Shown here: in pieces, positions 1 to 8,945 of the stretch
Numbering within the stretch: the first letter of the stretch is position 1
How the letters are laid out: the number at the start of each line of letters is the position of its first letter
Origin: Paenibacillus silvae
Lineage (GTDB): Bacteria; Bacillota; Bacilli; Paenibacillales; Paenibacillaceae
Direction of reading: 5' to 3'
DNA length: 64,000 nucleotides
Assembly: GCF_014639235.1 (NCBI RefSeq)
Contig: NZ_BMFU01000003.1
Span: 558,001 to 622,000, forward strand
Notes under the pieces: model-generated
The model's database searches: none
Told to the model about the DNA's origin: nothing
Seen by the model: only the letters and a program-made list of their open reading frames with translations
Translations under genes and position numbers: made by a program

Positions 1-681
1 TACAAATGGACCGGTGCCTACAGGCTCGCTCTTGAAATTCTCCTTTTTCTCCTGAATCGCGGTTGGACTCGCAATCCCGAAAGAGGTCATCGCAATATTT
101 TGCAGGAAAGGGGCTTGCGGCTGGTTCAGGGTAAACTCAACCGTTGTCTCATCCAGCGCCTTCACTTCCTTGATCACACGCGCGCCCTCTGGCCCAAACA
201 TGGAATCGTAATAGTCGAAGGAATCACCTTCGAATTTATATTCACTTGCCGGATCACTCCAGCGATTAAAATTAAAGACAACCGCTTCCGCATTAAAGTC
301 GGTTCCGTCATGGAACTTCACCCCGGATTTCAGCTTGAACACATATTTCAGTCCGTCCGCCGAAATCTCCCAGCTCTCTGCCAATCCTGGCACGACCTCG
401 GTTCCACCCTCCTTGTAATCGAGAAGTGAATCAAACACCTGATGCCCGATCTTGAGCGATTCCCCATCGGTAACAATAGCCGGGTCAAGCGCAACCGAGT
501 CTCCACCACGTCCCATAATCATCGTATCCTGGGCGGCTGCTTCTGTAGGAGGATCATTGCCTTCCGCTGGCGCCGGCGTACCCTCGCCGCCCTCCTTACT
601 GCTGGAGCAGCCAGATAACACAAGTACGGTACTCAGTGCCAAAGTCAGTAAACCGGACATCCATTTTTTTCTCATTCGCAT
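1..681 (-). CDS. ABC transporter substrate-binding lipoprotein, family 5 (peptide/nickel type), N-terminal part
   Basis: Partial gene running off the left edge; 227 codons are visible. The N-terminus is a lipoprotein signal: basic start (MRMRKKW), hydrophobic stretch, then a lipobox ending LSGC. An acidic linker and the SBP_bac_5 core follow, including the family signature LKSGVKFHDGTDFNAEAVVF. Family members bind oligopeptides, nickel or other small ligands at the cell surface for an ABC importer. The permease and ATPase genes would lie outside the window. Start ATG at 681 is chosen because GGAAAGGG lies 11 nt upstream; a second in-frame ATG at 675 is less well spaced. The substrate cannot be told. 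Confidence 0.9.
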   Translation of the reverse strand, partial: MRMRKKWMSGLLTLALSTVLVLSGCSSSKEGGEGTPAPAEGNDPPTEAAAQDTMIMGRGGDSVALDPAIVTDGESLKIGHQVFDSLLDYKEGGTEVVPGLAESWEISADGLKYVFKLKSGVKFHDGTDFNAEAVVFNFNRWSDPASEYKFEGDSFDYYDSMFGPEGARVIKEVKALDETTVEFTLNQPQAPFLQNIAMTSFGIASPTAIQEKKENFKSEPVGTGPFV

Positions 682-783
682 ACGTTACAACACCCTTTCC
701 TGTCTCATAATGTGTGTGATGCTCGCGTCAAAAAAACGGTAATTCTGGCAGTGTGAGTGATGATGTTGTGATGGTGATGCTTT

Positions 784-805
784 GTGTAAATGAGTAGTTC
801 AACTT
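784..805. repeat. Solo end of the interspersed palindromic repeat
   Basis: This 22-nt stretch (GTGTAAATGAGTAGTTCAAC plus TT) matches the right terminal inverted repeat of the copies at 862-1055 and 56821-57007, without an attached body. It is probably a remnant of an earlier copy. Confidence 0.55.
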
Positions 806-861
806 GAAGCCAATCATCAGGTAATATCTTCGTAGATTTGAGTGCCTCGGTTACTTGTATC

Positions 862-1055
862 TATATAAGTTGAAGTTAAGATTTTACACACACCACTCCG
901 ATGACAGAATAACCTTCCAATCGCTGTTATCCCCAGATTTTTTTGATCCCCTTTTCCAAAGGGGAAAATCCGGTGATAAAGGCGAACGCTCCGCTTTTTC
1001 AGGTTTTTTCTGTCCCCTCCGTTCACGTGTAAATACATAGCTCGACTTATATATT
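862..1055. repeat. Interspersed palindromic repeat, MITE-like, copy A
   Basis: Element of about 194 bp with inverted ends: TATATAAGTTGAAG on the left, CGACTTATATA on the right. Next inside come TTTTACACAC and its counterpart GTGTAAA. The core carries a strong hairpin (CCCCTTTTCC against GGGGAAAA) shared with the copies near 12.1, 24.1 and 56.9 kb. It encodes no transposase. Open frames across it on both strands are by-products of the palindrome. Confidence 0.75.
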
Positions 1056-1681
1056 AAAGGCTTTACATGCCTCTGATACCTGATTTAGAGTTTTGAAAAA
1101 TTGCAGCCCAGATGGTTCTTGAATTCAGACTCACATATAAACCCCTTCCAATCGGACGGATTACACGTAATGAGTGTTGTCCCTATTTAAACTAAGGTCA
1201 ATTAATGGCTGAGCTATGACCCTATCATATCAAGCGTAGAAAGAAAGGTGCTCCTTTGGAACAACCAAAGACACACATACAGATGATCAGTAGGTGATCC
1301 ACGACATGTAACCAGGTTTAGTTTACTGAAGCACAATTCATTGAAATGGGCTGTTTATGTACACAGATTGATTTTCATGGGTGTCTGATTCATAGAAATA
1401 CGAGTAGAAAAGAATAGAACAGATTGACGACGCTACAATAACTTCGAATGTTATGGTTTTGTCATGATGAGGGAGGTTTATCGTTAAAATCGTGGTGAAA
1501 AACATTTTGGTGTAATTTACTTTACATTACATTTATGAATTAAACAAGAGATTTAGAGACTTATGTCTTTAACTTTATCTTACACGTTATTTTTACTGAC
1601 ATTATGTACAAAAAAGGAACACAGCTCGACAATAATCGCCTGCGCTCCTTGCGTTTGTTTCTCCACATTTCAGTTCTGTTC
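1056..1681. other. Non-coding stretch
   Basis: About 620 bp of AT-rich DNA between two repeat copies. I see no open frame with a ribosome site and no recognisable RNA. It separates the peptide-binding lipoprotein gene from the tail-cluster lysis genes. Confidence 0.5.
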
Positions 1682-1779
1682 TATATAAGTTGGACTAAAT
1701 ATTTCACACACACCACTCCGCTTTTTCAGTTTTTTTCTGTCCTCTCCGATCACGTGTAAAAGAATAGTTCAAGTTATAT
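1682..1779. repeat. Interspersed palindromic repeat, internally deleted copy B
   Basis: About 98 bp. It has both ends of the family (TATATAAGTTGGAC left, GTTCAAGTTATAT right, with CACACACCACTCCG and GTGTAAA inside) but lacks the central hairpin, so it looks like a deletion derivative. It ends 11 bp before the stop codon of the endolysin gene. Confidence 0.65.
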
Positions 1780-1790
1780 TCCGAACCGAT

Positions 1791-2762
1791 TTATTTTTTA
1801 AACATCCCTCTACGGTACATGACGGTAATAAAACGATAAAAATCGTAGCTTGCTCCGTTATCTATGCTAAACAGCGGATTTTTGGTGTCGTAGGCCAGTG
1901 CCGCATCGACTGCAGCTTTTGCCCAAACCGGAACTTCCATCTGCTGACGTGCCTGCAAACGGTCAACCTGTGTTTTGAGCGCATCAAACGCGGCTTTCTG
2001 TTCAGCTGTCATCGGTTCGCCCCCTTTCGGTGGATTCGGATTGGATGGGTTCGACGGGTTGCCAGGATTGGTTGGGTTGGATGGCTCGGTGGGGTTCGTT
2101 GGATTGGTCGGGTTCGGTGTAGTCGCTGCATATCTGGCTCTGAGCTGTGCTGCCGTCCCCTCAAATTCATTCATATCCACGTTACCGGTTATGCCGTTTA
2201 CCTTCCCTGAATCCGTATACTGCCAGAACGTCCATTGTTTCCACGCTGGCTGATCATCGGGCACACGTGAGTTGCTGTAACGTGCAATCCACAGATCGTA
2301 GGTGCCCAAGGAAGCATCAAAATTTCCGGCAAAGGAGTTACCTGTGTATATGATCGGCTTAACACCTGTGAGTTGCTGCAGTTCTGTTAAAAAGGCTTTC
2401 GCCACAGTATTCATCTGTGCTTTGCTCAGATTGCCGGGGTTATTCTCGTAATCCATCACGGGCGGCAGCTGCAGCGCCTTTGCTCCCCCGACTTTATTCA
2501 GCGTATTGGCATAATGCGCCGCTTCCGCCTTCGCAATCTCGGCAGTTGTTCCGCGGAAGAAATGATAGGTTCCCACCATCATGCCCGCAGCCAGCGCACC
2601 CGTTACATTTTTCTCAAAATTCGGATCGACATAGGTTCGCCCTTCGGTGGCCTTGATAAACACAAACGTTATACCGCTTGCCTTCACCTTGGCCCAGTCG
2701 ATATTGCCCTGATACCGTGAGACGTCAATGCCCTGCGTGTTGCCCGAGGTTCTGTTTTGCAA
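1791..2762 (-). CDS. GH25 muramidase (tail-cluster endolysin)
   Basis: Glycoside hydrolase family 25 lysozyme, which cleaves the N-acetylmuramic acid/N-acetylglucosamine bond of peptidoglycan. The catalytic domain covers about residues 1-215, with GIDVSRYQG at the start, the acidic pair in VMDYE, and WQYTDSG near the end. A proline/asparagine repeat linker (NPTNPT, NPSNPSNP) leads to a C-terminal domain of about 80 residues that may bind the wall. I chose the TTG start at 2762 because AAAGGGTGTG lies just upstream. The frame stays open further upstream, but that extension has no ribosome site and crosses the 288-nt gap after the holin. Position after the holin supports release of tail particles by lysis. 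Confidence 0.88.
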   Translation of the reverse strand: MQNRTSGNTQGIDVSRYQGNIDWAKVKASGITFVFIKATEGRTYVDPNFEKNVTGALAAGMMVGTYHFFRGTTAEIAKAEAAHYANTLNKVGGAKALQLPPVMDYENNPGNLSKAQMNTVAKAFLTELQQLTGVKPIIYTGNSFAGNFDASLGTYDLWIARYSNSRVPDDQPAWKQWTFWQYTDSGKVNGITGNVDMNEFEGTAAQLRARYAATTPNPTNPTNPTEPSNPTNPGNPSNPSNPNPPKGGEPMTAEQKAAFDALKTQVDRLQARQQMEVPVWAKAAVDAALAYDTKNPLFSIDNGASYDFYRFITVMYRRGMFKK

Positions 2763-3050
2763 AGTTCTCACACCCTTTATGCGGCTGATGCCGTTTGTGT
2801 ATAGTAAATGCGGACGGGTTAAGGGTTGCTTGTGTGCGTGTCCCTTAGTTGATGAAAGGAAAATTGAATGTCCGCTTGCAGGAGTTGGATAGCAATAGTT
2901 CATAGCCATGGTTCAAAATATAGACTGCAATACGAGAATTACCCGTGGTGAGTATGGCACTGCTCCCAAGCTTTAGACCCTTACGTTAACAAACGTTCAG
3001 GCGAAACCCAATTTCCGGCAAACATTTTAGTAAAACTTTAGCTTGGGCAT

Positions 3051-3548
3051 TTAACGCTTGTTCACGTTATCTTTCGTTGTTGGTGACTCTGTTTCATTCG
3101 AATCGGTATGGGAAAAAGAATCCTTGGTTGAAGGTGAGAAGTTGCCGGGGGAATCCCCGGCTCCTCCCTTCCCCTTCAGCACCTCGATCGCCTGCCGAAT
3201 GGCTGGCGGGATTGGTGCACCCAGTTTGCCCCCGTTTTCAATAATGGACAGCAACTCATTCGCGATATAAAAAAAGGCGACCGCATCCCTGAACAAATGT
3301 CCGTCTCCCAGAACACCGTCCACCAGATGAGCCACCGATACCATTGCAAATATAAATACCTTTCGCGCGATGCCAAACATACCAACATTACTTTCAAGCT
3401 TACCCGTCATGCCCGCCACTGCGATGCCTGTTAGATAGTCGAGAATGACAAACACTAGCAGAACACCGAGCACTCCTGACCAGCCTCCAAAGAAATAGGA
3501 TAGCATCCAGCTACCAAGGGCCATTATGCATTTCCCTAAGTAATCCAT
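3051..3548 (-). CDS. Phage holin, TcdE/phage_holin_4 type
   Basis: Small membrane protein (165 aa) of the toxin-secretion/phage-lysis holin family. It has several hydrophobic helices, the typical FVILDYLTGIAVA segment, and a conserved FFYIANELLSIIENGGKLG region near residues 100-120. The tail is polar, rich in Ser, Thr and Lys. Such holins permeabilise the membrane and let the endolysin reach the wall. The start is the ATG at 3548, preceded by GGAGGGATAAC; a longer frame upstream lacks a ribosome site. It lies between the tail fibre and the GH25 endolysin, the usual lysis position after PBSX-type tail genes. Confidence 0.88.
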   Translation of the reverse strand: MDYLGKCIMALGSWMLSYFFGGWSGVLGVLLVFVILDYLTGIAVAGMTGKLESNVGMFGIARKVFIFAMVSVAHLVDGVLGDGHLFRDAVAFFYIANELLSIIENGGKLGAPIPPAIRQAIEVLKGKGGAGDSPGNFSPSTKDSFSHTDSNETESPTTKDNVNKR

Positions 3549-3604
3549 GTTATCCCTCCAATATATATTATCAAAAAAAGATTTAATCGTATTATGAAAA
3601 TAAA

Positions 3605-4681
3605 TCAAAAAACTACACCTTTATCAAAGTTTTTAATCCCCCAAGAAACATCAATGGCTCTAACTTCTGTATCTACTCCTGAAATATTATTGATTTTTGT
3701 ATAAATAACATCTATTTTTAAAGTTTCACCTCCACTATCTACCTCAACAACAATATCGTTATATGAATCTTTAGCTAATTTATCGTATACTACAATTCCG
3801 CTTTTAAAAATTTTAATGCGAACATTGTAATATGTTTCATATTGGGCTAATCGATAACCATTGACAGAAACTCTAACTGAACCACCATACTTCAGAGAAA
3901 ATGATTTAGAAAAGGTATTTATATATCCTACTGGATTATTACCATTTGGATTGTCTAGTCTATAAGACGAATTACTAGGCATTCCTTTAAGCACATAATC
4001 TGATAACTCGGAAGTTAATTCAATTGTTTGAAGATTTCCAATCACTCCACCAATATTAACTGCATTTTTCACATTCCCAGCTACTAGGTTTTCAAAGTAT
4101 GCCGTTATTTTTCCCCCACCGTTATGATAGCCAGCAGGAATGAAAAACTCTCCACCTTGTGTGTTGATCGTAGAAACTTTTGCACCTTGATTCATCATTG
4201 TTCCCGTCAATTTATTGGCTTCAGTATTACTAAATGTATATCCTGATAATACCTCTTTACTTGATGCATTTCCCGTAGCCTTGATGACTCCTGCAACTTT
4301 ATCGACCAATTGCTCCCATGTTTCAATTGTAGAAGCGACTACACCAATATTGTTAAGTGCAGAAACCATTTTTGCTTTTTGCTCAACTCCAAGCTGTATT
4401 GCAGTTACTACTTCACTCACAGCATTTTTCACCGCTTTTGGAGTAGCTGCCATATTTTCTGCATTACTATCTACTGCATTCGACAACTGCACCTTCCCTT
4501 TCTGCGTCAAGGACGCATCGGGGATATCCATCTTGCTCACCGCTTCGCGAAGCTCATCCAAATCGTCTTGCGTGGCAACACCTGCATCAATCTTTTCAAA
4601 AATTGAATTAATGCTCTCCCGGGTCACATTCTCATTCCCCAAAGGCAGGGGGAGATTTAATCGATCTGTATCTTTTGGCAT
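3605..4681 (-). CDS. xkdV: Tail fibre / receptor-binding protein
   Basis: 358 aa. The N-terminal part attaches to the baseplate in this position (after the DUF2313 protein). It includes a phage tail-fibre repeat around SLTQKGKVQLSNAVDSNAEN and ATPKAVKNA. The remaining two thirds are beta-rich and have no motif I recognise; this is presumably the receptor-binding tip. Base composition drops sharply here: about 3600-4300 is very AT-rich while the upstream tail genes are GC-rich, which suggests exchange of the tip by recombination. The ATG at 4681 overlaps the upstream stop (TAATG) with GGAGGT in front. I saw no fibre-assembly chaperone after it. The symbol is by position only. Confidence 0.78.
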   Translation of the reverse strand: MPKDTDRLNLPLPLGNENVTRESINSIFEKIDAGVATQDDLDELREAVSKMDIPDASLTQKGKVQLSNAVDSNAENMAATPKAVKNAVSEVVTAIQLGVEQKAKMVSALNNIGVVASTIETWEQLVDKVAGVIKATGNASSKEVLSGYTFSNTEANKLTGTMMNQGAKVSTINTQGGEFFIPAGYHNGGGKITAYFENLVAGNVKNAVNIGGVIGNLQTIELTSELSDYVLKGMPSNSSYRLDNPNGNNPVGYINTFSKSFSLKYGGSVRVSVNGYRLAQYETYYNVRIKIFKSGIVVYDKLAKDSYNDIVVEVDSGGETLKIDVIYTKINNISGVDTEVRAIDVSWGIKNFDKGVVF

Positions 4682-5286
4682 TACGCCCACACCTCCAGTT
4701 CATTCCACGTCAATGACGCGTCATCAAGTTCATCCCAAGTCATCTGTTTATTGTCCAGATCGTCCCAGACCAGATAACGGTATTTATATTCCACGGCCAT
4801 ATGGGCCGGTTTCAGTTCATCAATGGCTCGTTTTAGATCATCAATATTGGGCGGGATACCCATCGTATCGACAAAGCTCACCGTAAAGCTCCACGCTTCT
4901 GGTTGAAAAGTTACATCCACCTTGCCCCCGGCATACGCCTCAGCAACGTTTGCAACCTGTCTTCCCGAGAACTTGCCTGCTCCGCGCAGCTTCGACTCAA
5001 CCACAGCACGCCGCTGCTCCACAGGTTTGAGACGGTCTGTCTCAATGCCAAGCTCCTGCTCCCAGTAATCCAGCCCCCACGTCGCCGTGCGGACAAAAAA
5101 CTGCTCCAGCGTCTCGTCCAGTGCCTGATACAACAGATCCATCTCCATGCCTTTGGCCTGCATATCGGCCTGCATGACACGCGAAGTCTCATAATACTGA
5201 GGTAAATACGAGAACAGCTCCTGCCCTTTCTCACTCGTCAGTCCAACATCTACAACATTCCTAACCACTCCCCCAATACTACTCAT
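4681..5286 (-). CDS. xkdU: Tail protein, XkdU/YmfQ-like (DUF2313)
   Basis: 201 aa, family usual length about 190. Characteristic segments are ELFSYLPQYYE at the N-terminus, FVRTATWGLDYWEQELGIE near residues 60-80, and the C-terminal LKRAIDELKPAH. Known relatives (Mu gp48, PBSX XkdU) sit at the edge of the baseplate and link it to the fibre. The last 30 residues repeat WDDLDNKQ / WDELDDAS / WNELEV, a degenerate tandem repeat. Start ATG 5286 overlaps the end of the baseplate J gene (GCATGAGTAG) and is preceded by GGTGG. Confidence 0.86.
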   Translation of the reverse strand: MSSIGGVVRNVVDVGLTSEKGQELFSYLPQYYETSRVMQADMQAKGMEMDLLYQALDETLEQFFVRTATWGLDYWEQELGIETDRLKPVEQRRAVVESKLRGAGKFSGRQVANVAEAYAGGKVDVTFQPEAWSFTVSFVDTMGIPPNIDDLKRAIDELKPAHMAVEYKYRYLVWDDLDNKQMTWDELDDASLTWNELEVWA

Positions 5287-6418
5287 GCACATCCACCGTC
5301 CCCAGCACAGCCACCTGGCTGGCGGTCATCTCGATATTCTGGTCGCTTACCCCGTTTACGGTCAGCTCCGAATAGTCGATAATTGGCGGGATGTCGAGCA
5401 GGATTGCGGCAATGCGGGTGTAACGTACGAGCGGGTCGGCAAAAGCAAGCTGCTTCAAATACGCGGTTACTCCGCTCTCGATTAATGCCCTGACATCTGC
5501 CAGCGTTGCATCACTAGCCAGCGTCAGCTTCACCTGAATGTTCATCGGCACTTCCTCCGCTGGCATCACCGTCACCACTGGCCCCGCCGGAGCAACACCT
5601 TCACCTTGTCCATCCTGCGTTGGATCAACATACTTTTGCACCGCGGCTACCAGATCGGAGCCTGCCGCACGTTTGTCCGTATCGAGCAGATACAGTCCAA
5701 CCGTGCCCGGCCCCTGCCAGAGCGGGATTACCCGCGTCGCCCCGACGCCCGGTACTTCACTGGCCCACTGCACATACTGTGCCTTATTGCCGCTTGTTCC
5801 CTGATTGCGGACTTTGGCATAAAAGCGCTCCAGCAGCGCCGTATCCGCCTCCACGTCCGCACCGCCCTTGATGACGTCCGTGTTCACCACAGACGTTACG
5901 CCGCTCAGTGGTGTAGACAGCACGGTTACCGTGCCTGCGGGCACATTGCTCTCTTTTCCGGCAACAAGCGCTCTCACACCTACACTCCCGAAACCATCCT
6001 CACCAAGCTCCACACGACCAACGGTTTCATATTCGAGCGATGCTTCCCCGGACAACTCATCTGCGAGCGTAGCCACCACCGTGCCCAAGGGCACAACCTT
6101 TCCCGGTGTACCTGCAAATCTAACTGTTCCTTGTGCATACACCGCTGCCCTGCGCGTAATCCCGTGCTCTCCAGCCCGCAAATCCAGCTCCTCAGAACGG
6201 AAATTCGGATCACTGCTCGCCGCCGTACTGGCAAATCCACGCCGCAGCAGCTCCTGTGCCCAAAGCGCCGCCTCGGACAGCATAAAAGCTACCGGAGCCT
6301 CCGCATCCCACAAAAACGACCCTTCCGACTTATCCAGATCCGCGGGCAGACGATCCAGCAACCGCTGCATAATCTGTTCCTCCGTCTGGTCCTCCAAATA
6401 ACGCGGAATCTCAGCCAT
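5279..6418 (-). CDS. xkdT: Baseplate J/gp47-like protein
   Basis: 379 aa, matching the baseplate J family (P2 gpJ, PBSX XkdT). Seen in the sequence: an N-terminal helical part (PRYLEDQTEEQIMQRLLDRL), the VRFAGTPG and ESNVPAGTV beta segments of the J domain, then GTSGNKAQYVQWASEVPGVG and PLWQGPGTV, a stretch highly typical of the family. The protein forms the baseplate wedge that triggers sheath contraction. The gene is tightly packed, with overlap to the next gene and 4 nt from the previous one, so it is translated as part of the tail operon. Confidence 0.93.
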   Translation of the reverse strand: MAEIPRYLEDQTEEQIMQRLLDRLPADLDKSEGSFLWDAEAPVAFMLSEAALWAQELLRRGFASTAASSDPNFRSEELDLRAGEHGITRRAAVYAQGTVRFAGTPGKVVPLGTVVATLADELSGEASLEYETVGRVELGEDGFGSVGVRALVAGKESNVPAGTVTVLSTPLSGVTSVVNTDVIKGGADVEADTALLERFYAKVRNQGTSGNKAQYVQWASEVPGVGATRVIPLWQGPGTVGLYLLDTDKRAAGSDLVAAVQKYVDPTQDGQGEGVAPAGPVVTVMPAEEVPMNIQVKLTLASDATLADVRALIESGVTAYLKQLAFADPLVRYTRIAAILLDIPPIIDYSELTVNGVSDQNIEMTASQVAVLGTVDVHE

Positions 6419-6422
6419 CCCG

Positions 6423-6878
6423 TCAGATCACCTCACTTTCCAGAATAAACATCTCATCCTGCACACTCGTCACCCGGCACGTAAACAGACACTGCTCCCG
6501 GTCCCAATCAAACGTAAACTGGTCCACCGCATCTGTACGCGGGTCAGCCAGCAGCGTCTCCGTGACCATCCGGGCAATCTCACTTTCCATCACGCCGCGG
6601 CTATCCCCCTGACCGACCAGATCCTCAAGCTCCGAACCGTAGTCCCGAGAGTAGATCACATGTCTGTACCGCGGGGTTTTCACCGCTTTGATACACCACT
6701 GCACCCATGCTTCATGTGCATCTGCCGTAGCCACTTTGCCACTGGGGGTCAGCACAAAATCACCAGCATCATAGTCGTAACGCCAGCTCCGTCCAAACCG
6801 CACCTCTTCCGAAGCTACCCCAGTGAGGTCCTCCTCATCTCCCCAGACCATACTCGTTTCCGGAAACAAACTAGGCAT
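6423..6878 (-). CDS. xkdS: Baseplate protein, XkdS-like (DUF2634, gp25/W type)
   Basis: 151 aa, the usual size of DUF2634 proteins, which are gp25/gpW-like baseplate wedge subunits. Typical features are SWRYDYDAGDFVLTPSGKV near the N-terminus, WCIKAVKTPRYRHVIYSRDYG in the middle, and a C-terminal VTSVQDEMF strand. ATG 6878 is preferred to a GTG 6 nt upstream because AAGGTGGTGAG is better spaced. The gene overlaps the end of the previous reading frame. Confidence 0.88.
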   Translation of the reverse strand: MPSLFPETSMVWGDEEDLTGVASEEVRFGRSWRYDYDAGDFVLTPSGKVATADAHEAWVQWCIKAVKTPRYRHVIYSRDYGSELEDLVGQGDSRGVMESEIARMVTETLLADPRTDAVDQFTFDWDREQCLFTCRVTSVQDEMFILESEVI

Positions 6879-7281
6879 TCGCACTCACCACCTTACACAG
6901 CACCACAATATCGTTCCCGCCATTCACCCGCATCGCCAGCACACGGTCCCCGGCCTTGAGGCCTTTTCCCAAAGACCAAACCGCTTCTTCCACTTCCCCT
7001 TTTTGCAAAAGAAACCGTCCCGTGCCCGTCGTACCGCCGTTTGCCACGTCAGATATGCCGGAGATTGCGCCAGCCAGCTCACGCTCGGGCAAATGTAATG
7101 TCCCAGGCAGCTCGGCCACGAGATAGTCCTGCACTTCATGCTTGAAGTCATCCAGCTTCACGCCGGACGCCGTAATCGTACCGAGCACCGCGCCCAGACC
7201 GCTAACGGCCTGACGGGAATGCGTGCTCATCGCTCCGCGCATCACATCGGCAAACTGCCCGTACGGATCTTCTTTATTCAA
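6871..7281 (-). CDS. xkdR: Tail protein, XkdR-like (DUF2577)
   Basis: 136 aa, with the DUF2577 pattern: an N-terminal helix (DPYGQFADVMRGAM) followed by a small beta domain ending KAGDRVLAMRVNGGNDIVVLCKV. In PBSX-type tails it lies between the hub protein XkdQ and XkdS and is thought to be a baseplate spike/hub component. The TTG start at 7281 has an excellent ribosome site (GGAGGTTTTACC) and lies inside the end of the preceding gene, indicating translational coupling. Confidence 0.86.
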   Translation of the reverse strand: MNKEDPYGQFADVMRGAMSTHSRQAVSGLGAVLGTITASGVKLDDFKHEVQDYLVAELPGTLHLPERELAGAISGISDVANGGTTGTGRFLLQKGEVEEAVWSLGKGLKAGDRVLAMRVNGGNDIVVLCKVVSANA

Positions 7282-8263
7282 GGTAAAACCTCCTTTTCAC
7301 CAGCCCCGCCGTGCCCAGCTCCAGCGTCATCGTGCCTGGCCCGGCCGACAGATCGCGGCTAACCGACATGACGATGAGTTTCAGGCCTTTGAGCGTAACC
7401 GCGTCTCCAGCGCGAATCGTATTGATATCTGGAGCCGAGATGGTAAACGTCTCCTGAATACCTGTCAGCTTGCTTTTCGCCAGCTTCTTCGCGGCGGCAG
7501 CTGTTTTCACCTGATCGTCCTCGATCAGTTTTTGCAATGTACCCAGCTGTTCGGTATCGCTCTGCTCAATCGCCAGCACCTTCGAAGGCACCTCTTTCCC
7601 ACTGCCCCCGGATTCTGACGCTGCCATCACCTTCACTTTGGTGACTGCGCCTTCGAGCGTGCGCATCTGCGTCAAGTCGATCAGCCGATCCAGCGCGTAC
7701 ACCTTCGTATTGCTGCCCACCTTGAACAGCTGCAGCCCGCCGGGCGTCATCCGTGGGTGGTACATGTCTCCCCCGGACTTGGCGGTTTCCTTCAAATCGG
7801 CAAACATCATCGAAAAAATCGTCTGCGACCGATACACCGCCTTGCCCAGCTTGGTCTTGGTTTCCGGCAGTGCAGCCAGAGGAATTTTCCACTCCTTCGA
7901 GTATGCCTTGAGCCGCTGCGTGGCGGTCTGATCCTTGGGAAACAGGAATTCGTCCTCTGATTTCTCCAGATAGATCATGCGGTCGTAGACCGTGAGGGAC
8001 AATCGTTTGGTCCCGCTATTCGAGCTTTCCGCTTCCCAGATGACCGCCGGGTGCAGCAGATGCACTATGGATTTTTCTCCAAAAGGAACCCCGCTAATCC
8101 GCACCGCCATTCCCGGCGAGATCGAAGGCAGCCCAGAGGATGCCGACACCGCCAGCCGGATATTCGCCTGATAGGCGATCTGATCGAGCGAGTCCTTGAG
8201 CGTGATCGTCTCCACCAGCTTGGTGATGTCGTGCTTGTCATCGACAATGACCTTGTAGGTCAT
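7274..8263 (-). CDS. xkdQ: Baseplate hub protein, XkdQ/YqbQ-like (late control D type)
   Basis: 329 aa. Homolog type: the gpD/gp27-like hub that sits at the end of the tail tube. Visible marks are the N-terminal DDKHDITKLVETITLKDSL, the YDRMIYLEKSEDEFLF segment, and the C-terminal INTIRAGDAVTLKGLKLIVM region that resembles an OB-fold loading site. The ATG overlaps the stop of the LysM protein gene (ATGA), so the two are translationally coupled. Confidence 0.88.
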   Translation of the reverse strand: MTYKVIVDDKHDITKLVETITLKDSLDQIAYQANIRLAVSASSGLPSISPGMAVRISGVPFGEKSIVHLLHPAVIWEAESSNSGTKRLSLTVYDRMIYLEKSEDEFLFPKDQTATQRLKAYSKEWKIPLAALPETKTKLGKAVYRSQTIFSMMFADLKETAKSGGDMYHPRMTPGGLQLFKVGSNTKVYALDRLIDLTQMRTLEGAVTKVKVMAASESGGSGKEVPSKVLAIEQSDTEQLGTLQKLIEDDQVKTAAAAKKLAKSKLTGIQETFTISAPDINTIRAGDAVTLKGLKLIVMSVSRDLSAGPGTMTLELGTAGLVKRRFYLE

Positions 8264-8925
8264 GGCATCACCAGCTTTTGCCCCGGCTTGATCCGATTCG
8301 GATCACTGCCGATGATTTTGGCGTTGAGCTTGTAAATCTCGTTCCATTTGGAACTGCTTCCGAGCTCAAGCTTGGCTATTTTGGACAGAGAATCCCCGGC
8401 TTTGACGGTGTAGGTCTTGCTCGTTTTTTTCAAATCCGTACGTGAACCAGACTTACTCGCCGCAGCTCCCGATCCCACCTTCTCTACTTTGGAATCCCGC
8501 CAGGTTCGCAGCGTCAGATCGAAATAAATATCTCCCGTCTCCCCGCCGCGGAAGCTTGAATTCAGCGAAATCAGAAACACGGGTACATTCACGCCGGTTC
8601 CCGAAATGATGAAACGCAGCGGCTTTTTCGAGATGAGAAAGGTGTTCAGGATATTCATGGCTACGCGCGGATCGGGAACCGGGGATACCATACAATAGGC
8701 TTCGTCATACTCTTTAGGAAAAAAAGAAGAGAAGGTGATCTCCTTCACCTTCTCTCCCTGCGCAAAATCAAACTCGCCATGCTCCAGCATCTGGATTGTT
8801 TCGTATCCCTTCGACCTGGAAATATTGACCTCTTCCGGGTTCACCGGGAATTGAAATGAAGTGCTTCCGTCCTTCAACGTAAATGTCATTTCGTTAGGTC
8901 CTGCTTCATCTTTCAATACAGACAT
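8260..8925 (-). CDS. xkdP: LysM-containing tail protein, XkdP-like
   Basis: 221 aa. Residues 1-150 match the XkdP/YqbP family (FQFPVNPEEVNISRSKGYETIQML and TFSSFFPKEYD). Residues about 170-220 form one LysM domain (YTVKAGDSLSKIAKLELG ... KPGQKLVMP). In contractile tails this protein caps the tube near the hub; the LysM may hold peptidoglycan during injection. The ribosome site AAAGGAGG is clear. The gene sits between the tape measure and XkdQ, as in PBSX. Confidence 0.9.
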   Translation of the reverse strand: MSVLKDEAGPNEMTFTLKDGSTSFQFPVNPEEVNISRSKGYETIQMLEHGEFDFAQGEKVKEITFSSFFPKEYDEAYCMVSPVPDPRVAMNILNTFLISKKPLRFIISGTGVNVPVFLISLNSSFRGGETGDIYFDLTLRTWRDSKVEKVGSGAAASKSGSRTDLKKTSKTYTVKAGDSLSKIAKLELGSSSKWNEIYKLNAKIIGSDPNRIKPGQKLVMP

Positions 8926-8945
8926 CTTTGCGGCCTCCTTTCTGC

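Noticed and set aside
817..1040. Overlapping open frames on both strands in repeat copy A
   Set aside because: They are produced by the palindromic repeat, have no ribosome sites and recur as remnants in other copies.
2763..2909. Upstream extension of the GH25 endolysin
   Set aside because: No ribosome site, and the sequence lacks similarity to a signal peptide; the TTG at 2762 has a good site.
5606..6448. 280-codon plus-strand frame opposite baseplate J
   Set aside because: A shadow of the GC-rich minus-strand gene, with no family signature and no ribosome site.
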